A DNA stretch of 49,421 nucleotides from Sulfurovum sp. (GCA_027068435.1 JAMOTA010000006.1:1-49421); one strand, 5' to 3'. Counted from the first letter of the stretch, positions 7,829 through 16,700 are shown. Numbers and translations: made by a program. The notes: a model not told the origin generated them from the letters alone.

Positions 7829-8821
7829 TTAAACCTCTTTTTCCCATGCTTCAAAAGCATCATCAAAATAGACTAAGCGTTGTTTTTTAAACTCTACAGT
7901 GGAGTAGAGTTTTCCATACTCAGTAAGTCCACTCTCTTTTGCCATCTCTTCTATGAGTGTGTCACACTCCTCTTGTGTCTTTGCATGTACCATAGCAAAG
8001 AGGTTATACGGCCAGTTAGGGTAACTTGGTCTAAGGTAACAGTGACTCACAGCAGAGAACTCAGCCATCTCTTTACCTATCTCTTCCCCTTTCTCTTCAG
8101 GTACTGCCCATACAGACATTGCATTTGCACCAAAGCCAGCTTTTCTATGGTTAAGAATAGTAGCAAAACGACGCATAACACCAGATTCTTTCAGTTCATT
8201 GGCAAGTGTAAAAAATGCATCATAAGATAAGCCAAGTTTTTCTGTAGCTTCTTTAAATGGCTCTTTAACCACAGTAATATCTTTTTGTAACTCTTTAATC
8301 ACTGCTATATGTTGAGGGGTAAGGGTAATCTCTTTATGGGCTAGTTTTTTAAGTTTCTCTTTTTTTGCACGTTTACCCGTTGTGTCCATCTTTACTGAAA
8401 TCTTAAACATTTTAAGTGTAGGAAGTACAATACCATCTTCTGCACCCGTACGCTCTTTCAAAATCTCAATAGTCTTTTCAAGACCAAATTTAGAGTCAGG
8501 TGAAACAGCCATAGTAAACCAAATGTTATAGTCATGGTTTCTAAGGTAGTTGTGACTTACCCCTGGGTGAGCGTTAATAATCTTAGCTGCTTGGTCTATC
8601 TTATCTTCAGAGACTTTAAACGCAACAAGTGATGACTTATAGCCTAAACGTTTTGTATCAAAAATAGCAGATGTTTGTCTGATAATCTTCTCATCTTTTA
8701 GTTTCTGAACAAGAGTAAGTACCTCTTCCTCTGTAGTCTTTAGTTTTTCTGCGACAGCTTTAAAAGGTCTCTCTATCATAGGAAAGGCATTTTGCATTTC
8801 AAAAAGTAATTCATTTTCCAT
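7829..8821 (-). CDS. nirDL: Fused sirohaem decarboxylase, NirD-NirL (AhbA/AhbB) type
   Basis: A 330-residue tandem of two Lrp/AsnC-like units, each a winged helix followed by an alpha-beta domain (about 1-155 and 170-330). The first unit holds V-S-H-N-Y-L-R-N-H-D-Y-N and the second V-S-H-C-Y-L-R-P-S-Y-P-N-W-P-Y-N, matching the catalytic His-containing segments of sirohaem decarboxylase subunits. The enzyme removes two carboxyl groups from sirohaem to give 12,18-didecarboxysirohaem, the substrate of NirJ. The N-terminal helices look like DNA-binding domains but the family is enzymatic. A perfect FNR/DNR box at 8882 lies 60 bp upstream. Fusions of this kind are known; no separate nirG/nirH is present. 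Confidence 0.88.
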   Translation of the reverse strand: MENELLFEMQNAFPMIERPFKAVAEKLKTTEEEVLTLVQKLKDEKIIRQTSAIFDTKRLGYKSSLVAFKVSEDKIDQAAKIINAHPGVSHNYLRNHDYNIWFTMAVSPDSKFGLEKTIEILKERTGAEDGIVLPTLKMFKISVKMDTTGKRAKKEKLKKLAHKEITLTPQHIAVIKELQKDITVVKEPFKEATEKLGLSYDAFFTLANELKESGVMRRFATILNHRKAGFGANAMSVWAVPEEKGEEIGKEMAEFSAVSHCYLRPSYPNWPYNLFAMVHAKTQEECDTLIEEMAKESGLTEYGKLYSTVEFKKQRLVYFDDAFEAWEKEV

Positions 8822-8881
8822 CTATTCATTTGCTCCATTATTTATTATTTGTTATTATATTTAACGATAGTCTATCTAAGA

Positions 8882-8895
8882 TTGATACATATCAA
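8882..8895. promoter_or_regulatory. FNR/DNR-type box, perfect, shared by divergent genes
   Basis: TTGATACATATCAA is an exact TTGAT-N4-ATCAA palindrome midway between nirDL (starts 8821) and the precorrin-2 dehydrogenase (starts 8953), about 60 bp from each start, so one site could control both. Confidence 0.75.
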
Positions 8896-8952
8896 AGCAA
8901 TTATGATAAACTTTTGTTAAATTACAAATGAGAATTAACATAAAGGAGCAAA

Positions 8953-9522
8953 ATGTCTTTTTTCCCTATGTATATGAATATGAAGCATTTGAAAGTTTTA
9001 GTCGTAGGTGGTGGGTATATCGCTACTGAGAAACTCGAAAAATTGGTAGATTTCACTAAAGAGATTACTGTAATAACTATCGATGTTGAAATGGAAGCGA
9101 AAATGCTTATCGAGAAACATGCTTTAACTTTGCATCAAAGAGCCTATCAAATAGGTGACATAGTTGGATTTGATATTGTTATTGTCGCAACGGATACTGT
9201 TACTTTACATAAGGAAATCTTTGAAGAGTCAAGAGGAAGTAGGGTATTGGTGAACTCTGTAGATAATACAGACTACTGTGACTTTATTTTCCCTTCCTAT
9301 GTGCAAAAAGGAGATTTGACTATTGCATTTTCAACAGGAGGAGCTTCTCCAGCTTTTGCAAAGCAGATACGTCGCCATTTTGAGAAAATTATTCCAGATG
9401 GAGTAGGGGAGTTCTTGCAAAAAATGAAAAGTTTACGCTCAGAGATGCCCAAAGGTAAAGAGAGAATGAAATATTTTGATACACTAGTTGAGAAATATTT
9501 TAAAGAAAATTTCAAAGGTTAA
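8953..9522 (+). CDS. Precorrin-2 dehydrogenase / sirohydrochlorin ferrochelatase-like protein
   Basis: A 189-residue homologue of the N-terminal CysG/Met8p/SirC unit: nucleotide-binding V-V-G-G-G-Y-I-A near residues 17-24, N-S-V-D-N-T-D-Y-C-D-F near 97-107, and the F-S-T-G-G-A-S-P-A-F-A segment near 122-132 that lines the active site. It oxidises precorrin-2 to sirohydrochlorin using NAD and, in bifunctional members, inserts iron to give sirohaem. It supplies the substrate of nirDL, with which it shares a divergent control region. Whether it has the chelatase activity cannot be told by eye. Confidence 0.85.
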   Translation: MSFFPMYMNMKHLKVLVVGGGYIATEKLEKLVDFTKEITVITIDVEMEAKMLIEKHALTLHQRAYQIGDIVGFDIVIVATDTVTLHKEIFEESRGSRVLVNSVDNTDYCDFIFPSYVQKGDLTIAFSTGGASPAFAKQIRRHFEKIIPDGVGEFLQKMKSLRSEMPKGKERMKYFDTLVEKYFKENFKG

Positions 9523-9528
9523 ATAAAT

Positions 9529-9542
9529 TTGATATAAATCAA
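9529..9542. promoter_or_regulatory. FNR/DNR-type box, perfect
   Basis: TTGATATAAATCAA, an exact TTGAT-N4-ATCAA site, seven bases past the preceding stop codon and 52 bp before the next start at 9595. Confidence 0.72.
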
Positions 9543-9594
9543 GCTTATTTTAAATATAAGTCATTACAATAGTAAAAACTAAATAGGAGATAAT

Positions 9595-9933
9595 ATGTCT
9601 GAATTAAACAGAGAAGAAATTGAGGTTATGGGTGCAACAGTTCCATTTTTTACATATACATTAGGAGAAGATCAAGTTTTTGAATTTGATACTTCAAAAT
9701 GTGGACCACCAGATCCAATGGTAAATGCAATGGCAGGACTAAAACTTATAGATGCACCCAATAAAAAGTTGGCAATGATAAACCATAAAAGCCCTGGTGG
9801 ACTAATAGCTAAAATAGGTGAAAATTATGATATAGATGAGCAGAAGCTTGAAGATGGTCGTGTAAAGCTTACTTTTTCTTATAAAGATGGAGAGAGTGAA
9901 AAAGCAGATCTAGCTAAAAATAGTTGTGGATAA
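9595..9933 (+). CDS. Small TusA/DUF2249-like protein of the nir locus
   Basis: A 112-residue cytosolic protein without signal peptide or membrane segment. The stretch from K-C-G-P-P-D-P-M (Cys 36) to L-E-D-G-R-V-K-L-T-F resembles the layout of TusA/DUF2249 proteins: a Cys-Pro region at a helix start, then a final beta strand after an acidic turn. A second Cys is next to the C-terminus. It has its own perfect FNR/DNR box and lies seven bases before the large membrane protein gene, so the two probably work together. The fold match is a visual impression and the function is unknown. Confidence 0.5.
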   Translation: MSELNREEIEVMGATVPFFTYTLGEDQVFEFDTSKCGPPDPMVNAMAGLKLIDAPNKKLAMINHKSPGGLIAKIGENYDIDEQKLEDGRVKLTFSYKDGESEKADLAKNSCG

Positions 9934-9939
9934 TAGACG

Positions 9940-11175
9940 ATGACCCCTATCTCAAGAGATTTTGCTCCCCCACTTAAACTTATTGCCCCATTTTTTCGTT
10001 TTGGGGTAATCTTTTACCTACTTGCTATGTTGGCACTGCTCTTTTTTGAACCAACATTTAATTATCAGCAGATGAATGTTGCAGGATGGGTACACCTCTT
10101 CTTGCTAGGGTTTGTTATGATGGTTATTTTTGGTGCGATGGCACAGCTTATTCCTGTAGTTCTTGAAGTAGGGCATGTGGTTGTTGATGTCTATTATATC
10201 ATCTTACCACTCTTAGGTGTGGGTACAACGATAATGATTTTAGGATTTTGGTTTATGCCTGCATTACTTCCGTATGGAGGACTGTTGGTTCTTGTAGCGA
10301 TGCTTATCTTTGCATTTGAAAACCTTGCTACACTTAAAAAGACAGATATTAGAACACTGACAGTAAAGACGGTTGCATGGAGTAATGGTTATTTGTTACT
10401 AGGTATTCTTACTGGTTTTGCTATCGCTTTAGGGTTAACTGGAGATTTGGGTATTGATGTATCTCTTATGTTAAAAGCACATGTTTATGCCGTGATTGGT
10501 GGGTATGTAGTTTTAACAATTATTGGATTATCATTGATTCTTATTCCGATGTTTTCACTGGCTCATGGTTTTGAAGAAAAAGCTATAAACATGGCATTTA
10601 AACTGGTTATCACAGGTGTAGGTGTTGTTTTTATAGGTGCACTTATCGCGCAAGAGTGGCTCATGATGATAGGGTACACCATTAACACAGTAGGACTATT
10701 CTTTTATATGTGGCAAATATATATTATCGCAAAACTTACTGTACGTAAAGAGTTAGATGTTTGGGCAAAGTCAATGATATTTGCTTTTGCTATGTTAACA
10801 CTTTCTATAATTCTAGGCTTACTCTACTTTGTAACAGGTGTAGAGAGTGTACTTCATGCTTCTGTATGGTTTATTCTTTTAGGATTTGTCTCCTCTTTTA
10901 TTACGGGACATCTCTACAAAATCGTACCATTTTTAGTATGGTTTGAACGTTTTGCACCACTAGTAGGAAAAGAGAAAGTACCAATGCTTCATGAAATGTA
11001 CTCAAAAGAGGGTGCAAAGATGATGTTTAACTTTACAGTAGCAGGTGTGATTTTTGGTGGTTTTGGACTACTATTTGAGAGTGACATGCTCTTTAAAGCA
11101 GGTGGAAGTTTCCTCTTTACAGGTGCTATCTTCCTCTATGTTACGATGAAAAAGATGTTGTCTTACGGTGAATAA
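9940..11175 (+). CDS. Multi-span NnrS/haem-copper-oxidase-subunit-I-like membrane protein
   Basis: A 411-residue protein with about 12 membrane segments. Histidines lie at helix positions reminiscent of haem-copper proteins: G-W-V-H-L-F-L-L-G-F, K-A-H-V-Y-A-V-I-G-G, V-L-H-A-S-V-W-F-I-L-L-G and I-T-G-H-L-Y-K-I-V-P. The first, followed by F-G-A-M-A-Q-L-I-P-V, resembles the second helix of oxidase subunit I-like and NnrS-like proteins. It is too short for NorB or CcoN, and no c-type haem or partner subunit is encoded beside it. Co-transcribed with the small gene at 9595 under an FNR/DNR box, it probably serves nitric-oxide tolerance or haem/copper handling. Confidence 0.55.
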   Translation: MTPISRDFAPPLKLIAPFFRFGVIFYLLAMLALLFFEPTFNYQQMNVAGWVHLFLLGFVMMVIFGAMAQLIPVVLEVGHVVVDVYYIILPLLGVGTTIMILGFWFMPALLPYGGLLVLVAMLIFAFENLATLKKTDIRTLTVKTVAWSNGYLLLGILTGFAIALGLTGDLGIDVSLMLKAHVYAVIGGYVVLTIIGLSLILIPMFSLAHGFEEKAINMAFKLVITGVGVVFIGALIAQEWLMMIGYTINTVGLFFYMWQIYIIAKLTVRKELDVWAKSMIFAFAMLTLSIILGLLYFVTGVESVLHASVWFILLGFVSSFITGHLYKIVPFLVWFERFAPLVGKEKVPMLHEMYSKEGAKMMFNFTVAGVIFGGFGLLFESDMLFKAGGSFLFTGAIFLYVTMKKMLSYGE

Positions 11176-11180
11176 AGTAA

Positions 11181-11202
11181 TTTGGTGGGTAAACCCACCA
11201 AA
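11181..11202. repeat. TTTGGTGGG-CCCACCAAA palindrome
   Basis: A ten-base-pair perfect stem (TTTGGTGGGT / ACCCACCAAA) with two-base loop, directly after the membrane protein gene. No U-run follows on either transcribed side, so it is more likely a member of the GGTGGG/CCCACC extragenic palindromes also seen at 7806 and 18315 than a classic terminator. Confidence 0.6.
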
Positions 11203-11237
11203 ATAAAAAAACAAATATAAAAATTAAAGGAAAGTAA

Positions 11238-11546
11238 ATGTGCAGTATTAGTAAAGAAAATGTATTTGATGCCATCTCTACGGTAATAGATCCAGAAGTA
11301 GGGTTTAATTTAGTTGAAATGGGGCTTATCTATGATGCTATTATAGATGAATCATGTAATGTAAAAGTTATCATGACTCTCTCTACACAAGGATGTCCTT
11401 TACACCAAATGATTAAACAGTGGGTTTTTGAAGCAGTAGAACGCATAGAAGATGTAGGTACCATAGAGGTAGAAGTAGTATGGGAACCTGCATGGAACAT
11501 CTCCATGGCAGATGACAATGTAAAAGAAGCATTGGGCGGTATGTAA
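11238..11546 (+). CDS. DUF59/MIP18-type Fe-S cluster assembly factor
   Basis: A 102-residue protein that is a single DUF59 domain: D-P-E-V-G-F-N-L-V-E-M-G-L-I-Y near residues 18-32 and T-L-S-T-Q-G-C-P-L near 47-55, with W-E-P-A-W-N near the end, as in SufT/PaaD-like proteins. These assist Fe-S cluster delivery to target enzymes. Placed at the end of the nir locus, it may serve NirJ, an Fe-S radical enzyme, but a general housekeeping role is equally possible. Upstream AAAGGAAAG gives a good ribosome site. Confidence 0.82.
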   Translation: MCSISKENVFDAISTVIDPEVGFNLVEMGLIYDAIIDESCNVKVIMTLSTQGCPLHQMIKQWVFEAVERIEDVGTIEVEVVWEPAWNISMADDNVKEALGGM

Positions 11547-11564
11547 GGTAAGTTAACCCTCAAA

Positions 11565-11594
11565 CACCAAGAGATAAGATACTATTTCTTGGTG
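11565..11594 (+). terminator. CACCAAGA-TCTTGGTG hairpin
   Basis: An eight-base-pair stem with a 14-base loop, 19 bases after the DUF59 stop. The U-run is poor, so its strength is uncertain. Confidence 0.45.
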
Positions 11595-11700
11595 AATTTA
11601 ATCTCCATTTTTAACTCCTCATATTTTAAGTTCATTTATCTAAATTTTAATGTGCTAACACTTATTCATGCAGAAGGAAAGTAAGTTATTCTGTCATAAG

Positions 11701-11725
11701 AACAGAACAGAACAGAACAGAACAG
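11701..11725. repeat. AACAG tandem repeat, five copies
   Basis: Five exact AACAG units, followed by a variant unit AAAAC. Such short repeats may change copy number by slippage; it lies 30 bases upstream of the ribosome site of the 36-codon frame. Confidence 0.9.
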
Positions 11726-11755
11726 AAAACTTGCTTGAATTTTAAAGGATGAGTA

Positions 11756-11866
11756 ATGCAACTTCAACTAGATATTAAAACTTATGAAAAGATTATCATT
11801 AAAAAATGCAAAAGTATTATATTCTTCACTAAAAAAAGACTCTTAAAAAGTATGAAAAACTCATAG
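11756..11866 (+). CDS. Possible small protein or gene remnant
   Basis: A 36-codon frame beginning M-Q-L-Q-L-D-I-K, with AAAGGA eight bases before the ATG. It is very lysine-rich and ends in TAG, while the overlapping frame continues L-K-K-Y-E-K-L-I-D-K-R before its own stop; a frameshifted antitoxin-like gene is one reading. No homologue is recognised. Confidence 0.25.
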   Translation: MQLQLDIKTYEKIIIKKCKSIIFFTKKRLLKSMKNS

Positions 11867-11910
11867 ATAAAAGAACAATACACTAACTACTAATAAGCAA
11901 AAATAGTAAA

Positions 11911-13005
11911 CTATTTTGCTTGGGCGATAAGTACTCCTTCTAGGAGTTTGTTGATGTCACCATCTAAAATGGCATCTACATTGGTAAAGGGTTGGTTGGA
12001 GCGGGTGTCTTTTACTTGTTGGTAGGGTTGTAGTACGTAAGAACGTATCTGATGCCCCCATCCATTTTCAGATTTTTCTATCCCATCTATGGTAGCTTGT
12101 TTTTTAGCCATCTCATACTCAAAAAGACGTGACTTTAGCATTTTTAAAGCAGAGGCTTTGTTTTTATGCTGACTTCTGTCGTTTTGACACTGCACGATAA
12201 CATTGGTAGGTATATGCGTAATACGAATAGCCGAATCGGTAGTGTTAACATGTTGTCCTCCTGCTCCTGAAGCACGGTAAGAGTCTATCCTTATATCTTT
12301 ATCTTCAATCACAATGTTAATGTCATCATCTATTTCAGGAGAGACCATCACAGAAGAGAAAGAGGTATGGCGTTTTGCATTAGAGTCAAAAGGGGAGATA
12401 CGTACAAGTCGATGGATGCCGTTTTCTACTTTGAGGTATCCGTAAGCATTTTCACCTTTTATCATAAATGAGACATCTTTTATACCCGCCTCTTCAGCAG
12501 GTTGATAGTCCAGTACTTCTACCTTAAAGCCACGGCGTTCTGCCCAACGTAAGTACATACGGTAGAGCATATTTGCCCAGTCTTGAGACTCTGTTCCTCC
12601 AGCTCCTGGGTGTATGGAGACGATAGCATTTGCTCCATCTTGTTCGCCGTTGAGCATCATCTGCACTTCAAGGGCATTGGTGCTTTCTTGTAAACTATTT
12701 GCATCTTCATAAAGCATTTCAAGTGTCTCTGTATCTTCTTCTGCTTTGGAGAGTTCAAAGTACTCATTGGCATCGGTTACTGCGTCAAGAGCGTTAGTGT
12801 AAGTAGCAAGTACACGCACTGTTTTTGTCTTCTCTTGAGAGATTTTTCCTGCATAACTAGCATCATTCCAAAAGTTTTGATCTTGTTGCATCTGTTCTAT
12901 CTCAGCGAGTCTAGCTTCTAATATATCGGGCTTGACAATATTCTTAATATTTTCCATTTTGATTGTAAGTGTTTTAAGTAGTTCACCATATTCATAAGCA
13001 TCCAT
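11911..13005 (-). CDS. prfB: Peptide chain release factor 2
   Basis: RF2 recognises UAA and UGA stop codons and releases the finished peptide. The G-G-Q motif in [10 protein letters not shown] is present, as is the stop-codon-reading S-P-F in I-S-P-F-D. The frame stays open 19 codons further upstream to 13062, but the ATG at 13005 has AAAGGAA nine bases before it and gives the normal RF2 start, so I take it (364 residues). There is no sign of the programmed +1 frameshift seen in E. coli prfB. Divergent from panC. Confidence 0.94.
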   Translation of the reverse strand: MDAYEYGELLKTLTIKMENIKNIVKPDILEARLAEIEQMQQDQNFWNDASYAGKISQEKTKTVRVLATYTNALDAVTDANEYFELSKAEEDTETLEMLYEDANSLQESTNALEVQMMLNGEQDGANAIVSIHPGAGGTESQDWANMLYRMYLRWAERRGFKVEVLDYQPAEEAGIKDVSFMIKGENAYGYLKVENGIHRLVRISPFDSNAKRHTSFSSVMVSPEIDDDINIVIEDKDIRIDSYRASGAGGQHVNTTDSAIRITHIPTNVIVQCQNDRSQHKNKASALKMLKSRLFEYEMAKKQATIDGIEKSENGWGHQIRSYVLQPYQQVKDTRSNQPFTNVDAILDGDINKLLEGVLIAQAK

Positions 13006-13088
13006 AGGAAATGTTCCTTTATTCAGAGGATTCACTCTATTATTTTGATAAGATTTTATCAAAATATAGTAGAGATAGAGGTTAGTAT

Positions 13089-13913
13089 ATGGTTATTGCA
13101 CGTACAATAGATGAATTAAATGAAGCAAAAAAGGTATTGAGAGGAACGATAGGTTTTGTTCCTACTATGGGAGCTTTACATCATGGGCATCTCTCTCTTA
13201 TGCGTCAAGCAAAAGAGGAAAATGAGCATCTTATAGTCTCTATTTTTGTAAACCCAACACAGTTTTTAGAGGGGGAAGATTTGGAGTCTTACCCTAGAAA
13301 AGATGAAGCAGACATAAAAATATGTGAACTCTTAGAGGTCGATATACTCTTTATGCCTACCATAGAACAGATGTATGAAGCAGATGAACTCTGCATAGGT
13401 GCACCAAAGGTAAAAGGGTACATCTTAGAGGGTGAGAAGCGTCCAGGACACTTTGATGGTATGCTTCAAGTGGTTATGAAATTGCTTAACCTCTCAAGTG
13501 CAACAAAAGCGTACTTTGGTAAAAAAGATGCCCAACAGTTAGTGCTTATTACCCAAATGGTAAAAAACTACTTTATGGATGTTGAAATCATAGCATGTGA
13601 AATAGTAAGAGATGACAATGGACTAGCACTAAGCAGTCGCAATATTTATTTGAGCCAAGAGCAGATGCAAAGAGCATTGTTGTTGTCTAAGTCCCTTAAA
13701 CGTGCGACTAAACTAGTAATGGCAGGAGAGCTTAATGTTAAACTTATTCAACAAGAGATGCAAACGGTTTTAAAAGGTACTGATGAGGTAGAGTATGTAG
13801 CTATCGTAGATAGAGAGTTTAACACGCTAAAAGAAGTAGAGATAGGCAATACCATCATCTTAGTAGCAGCATGGGTAGGAAAACCACGACTTATAGATAA
13901 TTTGTGGATATAG
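13089..13913 (+). CDS. panC: Pantothenate synthetase
   Basis: A 274-residue pantoate-beta-alanine ligase that makes pantothenate (vitamin B5, precursor of coenzyme A) from pantoate, beta-alanine and ATP. Signature segments are [11 protein letters not shown] at residues 25-35 (ATP-binding H-x-G-H), F-V-N-P-T-Q-F near 56-62, and Y-F-G-K-K-D-A-Q-Q near 144-152. No other pan gene is adjacent; it is divergent from prfB and convergent with the recombinase gene, four bases away. Confidence 0.95.
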   Translation: MVIARTIDELNEAKKVLRGTIGFVPTMGALHHGHLSLMRQAKEENEHLIVSIFVNPTQFLEGEDLESYPRKDEADIKICELLEVDILFMPTIEQMYEADELCIGAPKVKGYILEGEKRPGHFDGMLQVVMKLLNLSSATKAYFGKKDAQQLVLITQMVKNYFMDVEIIACEIVRDDNGLALSSRNIYLSQEQMQRALLLSKSLKRATKLVMAGELNVKLIQQEMQTVLKGTDEVEYVAIVDREFNTLKEVEIGNTIILVAAWVGKPRLIDNLWI

Positions 13914-13917
13914 AAGT

Positions 13918-14757
13918 TTAAACCTCTTTTCTTGCCAATGGGTGTGCTTTCATGTACTCTTGCATTTTTTTAACGCTTCCTAGTTTTGTGTAAACTTGGG
14001 TGGTTGCCATGGTGGCGTGACCTAGTAGTTCGCTTATGTCGGAGATTCTTGCTCCGTTGTTGAGTAGGTGGGTTGCGAAGGAGTGTCTGAGTTGGTGGGG
14101 GGTTACTTTGAAACCTTGTGCATTAAAAAGTTTAGTGAGTAGGTAACGTAGTTGTGCAGAGTTCATGGGTGCATTGCCTTTTTCAAAAAGGTATGTTTTG
14201 GGTTGGTAGGCTTGTTTATATTGGGTTATGAGTATATGAAGTCTCTTTAGTAAAGGTAACTCTCGTACTTTTGACCCTTTTCCTTCTACTTGTACCCAAT
14301 GCTCTTTTATCATCTCTAGTTTAAGAGTACTTAACTCAGAGATACGAAGCCCCAAACCATAAAGCATACTAATAAGCAGTTTCTCTTGTAGATTGGCTTC
14401 TTCCAATACAGCAGTGATATGCTGCTCTTCTATGGGCTTAGGAAGGCTTTGCGGTACTTTTATAGACTCATCTGCTATGAGTCTAACTGTAAGGTTGCAC
14501 TGATCCTCTAAGTACTTTACAAAAGAGTGTATGGCAGAGAGTTTTTTAGCAATAGTCTTTTTGTGGTTTTTAACAATAGCAAAACGAAAAGGAGTAATAT
14601 CTAAAATAGTTACTCCATCCTCTTCATAGATGTTGCTTAACTCTCTCATTTGACGCAGGGCTACCTCATAGGTAACAATAGAAGTTTCAGCATACCCTCT
14701 TACTTCAAATAGATAGTCTAAAAAGTCTTCACTATAGTTTAGAAATTTCTCTTTCAT
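13918..14757 (-). CDS. Tyrosine recombinase of the Xer family
   Basis: A 279-residue site-specific recombinase. An N-terminal SAM-like DNA-binding domain (about 1-100) precedes the catalytic domain with R138 (G-L-R-I-S-E-L), K160, H221-x-x-R224 (H-Q-L-R-H-S-F-A-T-H), H247 (L-G-H) and the nucleophile Y256 (Q-V-Y-T-K). All catalytic residues are present. It stands among housekeeping genes, not a phage or integron, so it is probably the chromosome-dimer resolvase; Campylobacterota often use a single XerH acting at difH. I could not identify a dif site in the window, and XerH versus XerC/D is not settled by eye. Confidence 0.85.
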   Translation of the reverse strand: MKEKFLNYSEDFLDYLFEVRGYAETSIVTYEVALRQMRELSNIYEEDGVTILDITPFRFAIVKNHKKTIAKKLSAIHSFVKYLEDQCNLTVRLIADESIKVPQSLPKPIEEQHITAVLEEANLQEKLLISMLYGLGLRISELSTLKLEMIKEHWVQVEGKGSKVRELPLLKRLHILITQYKQAYQPKTYLFEKGNAPMNSAQLRYLLTKLFNAQGFKVTPHQLRHSFATHLLNNGARISDISELLGHATMATTQVYTKLGSVKKMQEYMKAHPLARKEV

Positions 14758-14759
14758 AG

Positions 14760-15398
14760 CTAGGCTAGTTGCTCATTATTGCCAATAGTATGTTCTAGCA
14801 TTTTAGCCGTGAGATACTTTTTTGCAACAGGAAGTTTCATACCCTCAAGAGAGACACTCTGTAGGTAAAAATCTACTTTTGACAAAGGTTTTGGAATGAC
14901 AAATTTATCCCAACTTTTTATTTGCCAAAAGTTGTTACAAGTGTAGTTCATAACAAAAATAGGCAGTTTACTTTTAAGGGCTATACCGATGGCTCCATCA
15001 CTCATACTGTGTCTAGGTCCTTTAGGTCCATCAGGTGTGATAAGCACCTCTTCACCGTTTCTAATGCGTTTAAAGGCTTTTAAGAGTACCTCTTTAGCAC
15101 CTTTGTTACTAGAACCTCTTAATGGGCTTATCTGTAGTAAATTGAGAGTACCTGCGATAAGTGAACCATCAAAATGTTGAGAGATAATAGCAGAAGCTTT
15201 TTGCGTTTTATGGATATGTCTGTAGGCTTGAGGACTCATAAAAAGTTCTCCATGCCAACAGACACATACATGTTGTACTTTACTAATGGGTGTAATAAAG
15301 TGATATTTCTTAGAAGTGGTTATCCAGATAATACGCATAAGCACATAGGCTAGAGGAGGGATGAGTATCCCACCTACTTTACGTAAAACTTTTTTCAT
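14760..15398 (-). CDS. DUF374 / lysophospholipid-acyltransferase-like protein
   Basis: A 212-residue protein with an N-terminal membrane-anchor segment (about residues 8-28) and a DUF374-type acyltransferase core: W-H-G-E-L-F near 48-53, a Q-H-F-D-G segment near 73-77, and T-P-D-G-P-K-G-P-R near 120-128. Family members probably transfer acyl chains in lipid A or phospholipid synthesis at the inner membrane. It follows miaB by a few bases and precedes the recombinase gene closely, so these form one transcription unit. Substrate unknown. Confidence 0.8.
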   Translation of the reverse strand: MKKVLRKVGGILIPPLAYVLMRIIWITTSKKYHFITPISKVQHVCVCWHGELFMSPQAYRHIHKTQKASAIISQHFDGSLIAGTLNLLQISPLRGSSNKGAKEVLLKAFKRIRNGEEVLITPDGPKGPRHSMSDGAIGIALKSKLPIFVMNYTCNNFWQIKSWDKFVIPKPLSKVDFYLQSVSLEGMKLPVAKKYLTAKMLEHTIGNNEQLA

Positions 15399-15404
15399 AT
15401 TTAG

Positions 15405-16700
15405 TTAAACAAGTACACCATCAAGTGCACCCCTAGAGGTTTTAATAATTTTCACATCAAGTATTTGTCCTAGTAGCTCTTCACTGCCTTCTACAAATAC
15501 CAATTTACCATCGCTACTACGCCCTGATACTCGTCCATTTGATTTTAGTTCATCAAAATAGACAGTGTGTATTTTGTCTAACTGTGCATCCATAATCTCA
15601 TCTAAAATCTCTGTATGTCTTGTCTGTAGTCTAGTTAAACGTGCCCCTGAAAGGGTGTTGTCTATCTGCTTATCAAACTCAGCTGCTTCTGTATGAGGTC
15701 TTGGAGAGTACTTAAATGAAAAGAGTTGTTCAAAACGTATAATTTCAAGTACCTCTAAAGTATGGTCAAAGTCTTCATCACTCTCTCCTGGAAAACCTAC
15801 GATAATATCTGTAGAGATAGTCGCTTCAGGACAGAGAGAACGAATCTTTTCACAACGATTAATAAAGTTCTCTTTACTGTAGCCACGCTTCATCTCTTTA
15901 AGTAGTTTTGTAGAACCACTTTGCAAAGGAACGTGTATCTGTTTACAAATTTTAGGATTTTTTGCAAACTCTTCTATAAAGGCATCATCCATGTGAAGAG
16001 GGTGAGGAGAGGCAAAACGTATACGCTCTAAACCCTCTATAAGAGATATTTTTTGTAAAAGTTGAGTAAAGTTACAATTCTCATCAGTTGAGCCAAAACG
16101 TCTTCCATAGTTGTTAACATTTTGACCTAAAAGCATCACCTCTTTTGCACCTGTTTTCACTGCTTTAGTAATCTCTTGTATTAAGAGTTCAGAGGGGATA
16201 GAAATTTCATCACCACGTGTTGCAGGTACGATACAGAAAGTACATGACTTGTCACACCCTATGGAGATGTTTACCATAGCTTTAAAAGGGTTTGTTCTGT
16301 AGTCTCCAAAGTTGTATGTACTCTCATCAAAGTCAGTATCTACTTCTACCGCATGTTTCTCTTCTATGACTTGTGTAATTTTAGATACATTTCTCGCACC
16401 CAATACAAAGTCAACAGAAGGGGCTCTTTTTATAATCTCTTTTCCAAGGTGACTAGCAGTGCATCCTGTTACACCTATCTTGGCAGATGGCTTTTTAAAC
16501 TTGTTAAAAACACCAATTTCTGAAAATAATTTTGCCACAGGTTTTTCTCTAACAGAACAAGTATTGATAATAATAAGGTCTGCTTGAGAAAGTTCTGTAG
16601 TAAGTTCGTAGGGTTCTTTACGGTTAAGCTCTGCAATCATATGCTCACTATCGCGAACATTCATTGCACAACCTAACGTCTCTATAAATAATTTTTTCAA
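15405..16700 (-). CDS. miaB: tRNA-2-methylthio-N6-dimethylallyladenosine synthase
   Basis: A 431-residue methylthiotransferase that adds a methylthio group to i6A37 of tRNAs reading UNN codons. The N-terminal UPF0004 domain has the three cluster Cys at 11, 48 and 80; the radical SAM motif C149-x3-C153-x2-C156 follows; a TRAM RNA-binding domain ends the protein. All six cluster Cys are present. The order HP0268-family gene, miaB, DUF374 gene is on one strand with very short gaps, indicating an operon. Confidence 0.95.
   Translation of the reverse strand: MKKLFIETLGCAMNVRDSEHMIAELNRKEPYELTTELSQADLIIINTCSVREKPVAKLFSEIGVFNKFKKPSAKIGVTGCTASHLGKEIIKRAPSVDFVLGARNVSKITQVIEEKHAVEVDTDFDESTYNFGDYRTNPFKAMVNISIGCDKSCTFCIVPATRGDEISIPSELLIQEITKAVKTGAKEVMLLGQNVNNYGRRFGSTDENCNFTQLLQKISLIEGLERIRFASPHPLHMDDAFIEEFAKNPKICKQIHVPLQSGSTKLLKEMKRGYSKENFINRCEKIRSLCPEATISTDIIVGFPGESDEDFDHTLEVLEIIRFEQLFSFKYSPRPHTEAAEFDKQIDNTLSGARLTRLQTRHTEILDEIMDAQLDKIHTVYFDELKSNGRVSGRSSDGKLVFVEGSEELLGQILDVKIIKTSRGALDGVLV

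Larger units (their letters stand above)
11595..11910. other. Gene-poor spacer with repeats and possible gene debris
   Basis: This stretch has no convincing gene. It contains five tandem AACAG units and a 36-codon frame with a ribosome site, described separately. Two overlapping frames after 11800 both look lysine-rich and coding-like, suggesting a decayed short gene. Confidence 0.5.

Noticed and set aside
11701-11725. AACAG repeats as a CRISPR array
   Set aside because: Units are only five bases with no spacers and no cas genes nearby.
13006-13062. N-terminal extension of prfB by 19 codons
   Set aside because: It does not match RF2 and has no good ribosome site, while the inner ATG does.
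13918-14757. Xer recombinase as an integrase of a genomic island
   Set aside because: Flanks are core genes, and no att-like repeats or cargo are seen; the chromosome resolvase is simpler.
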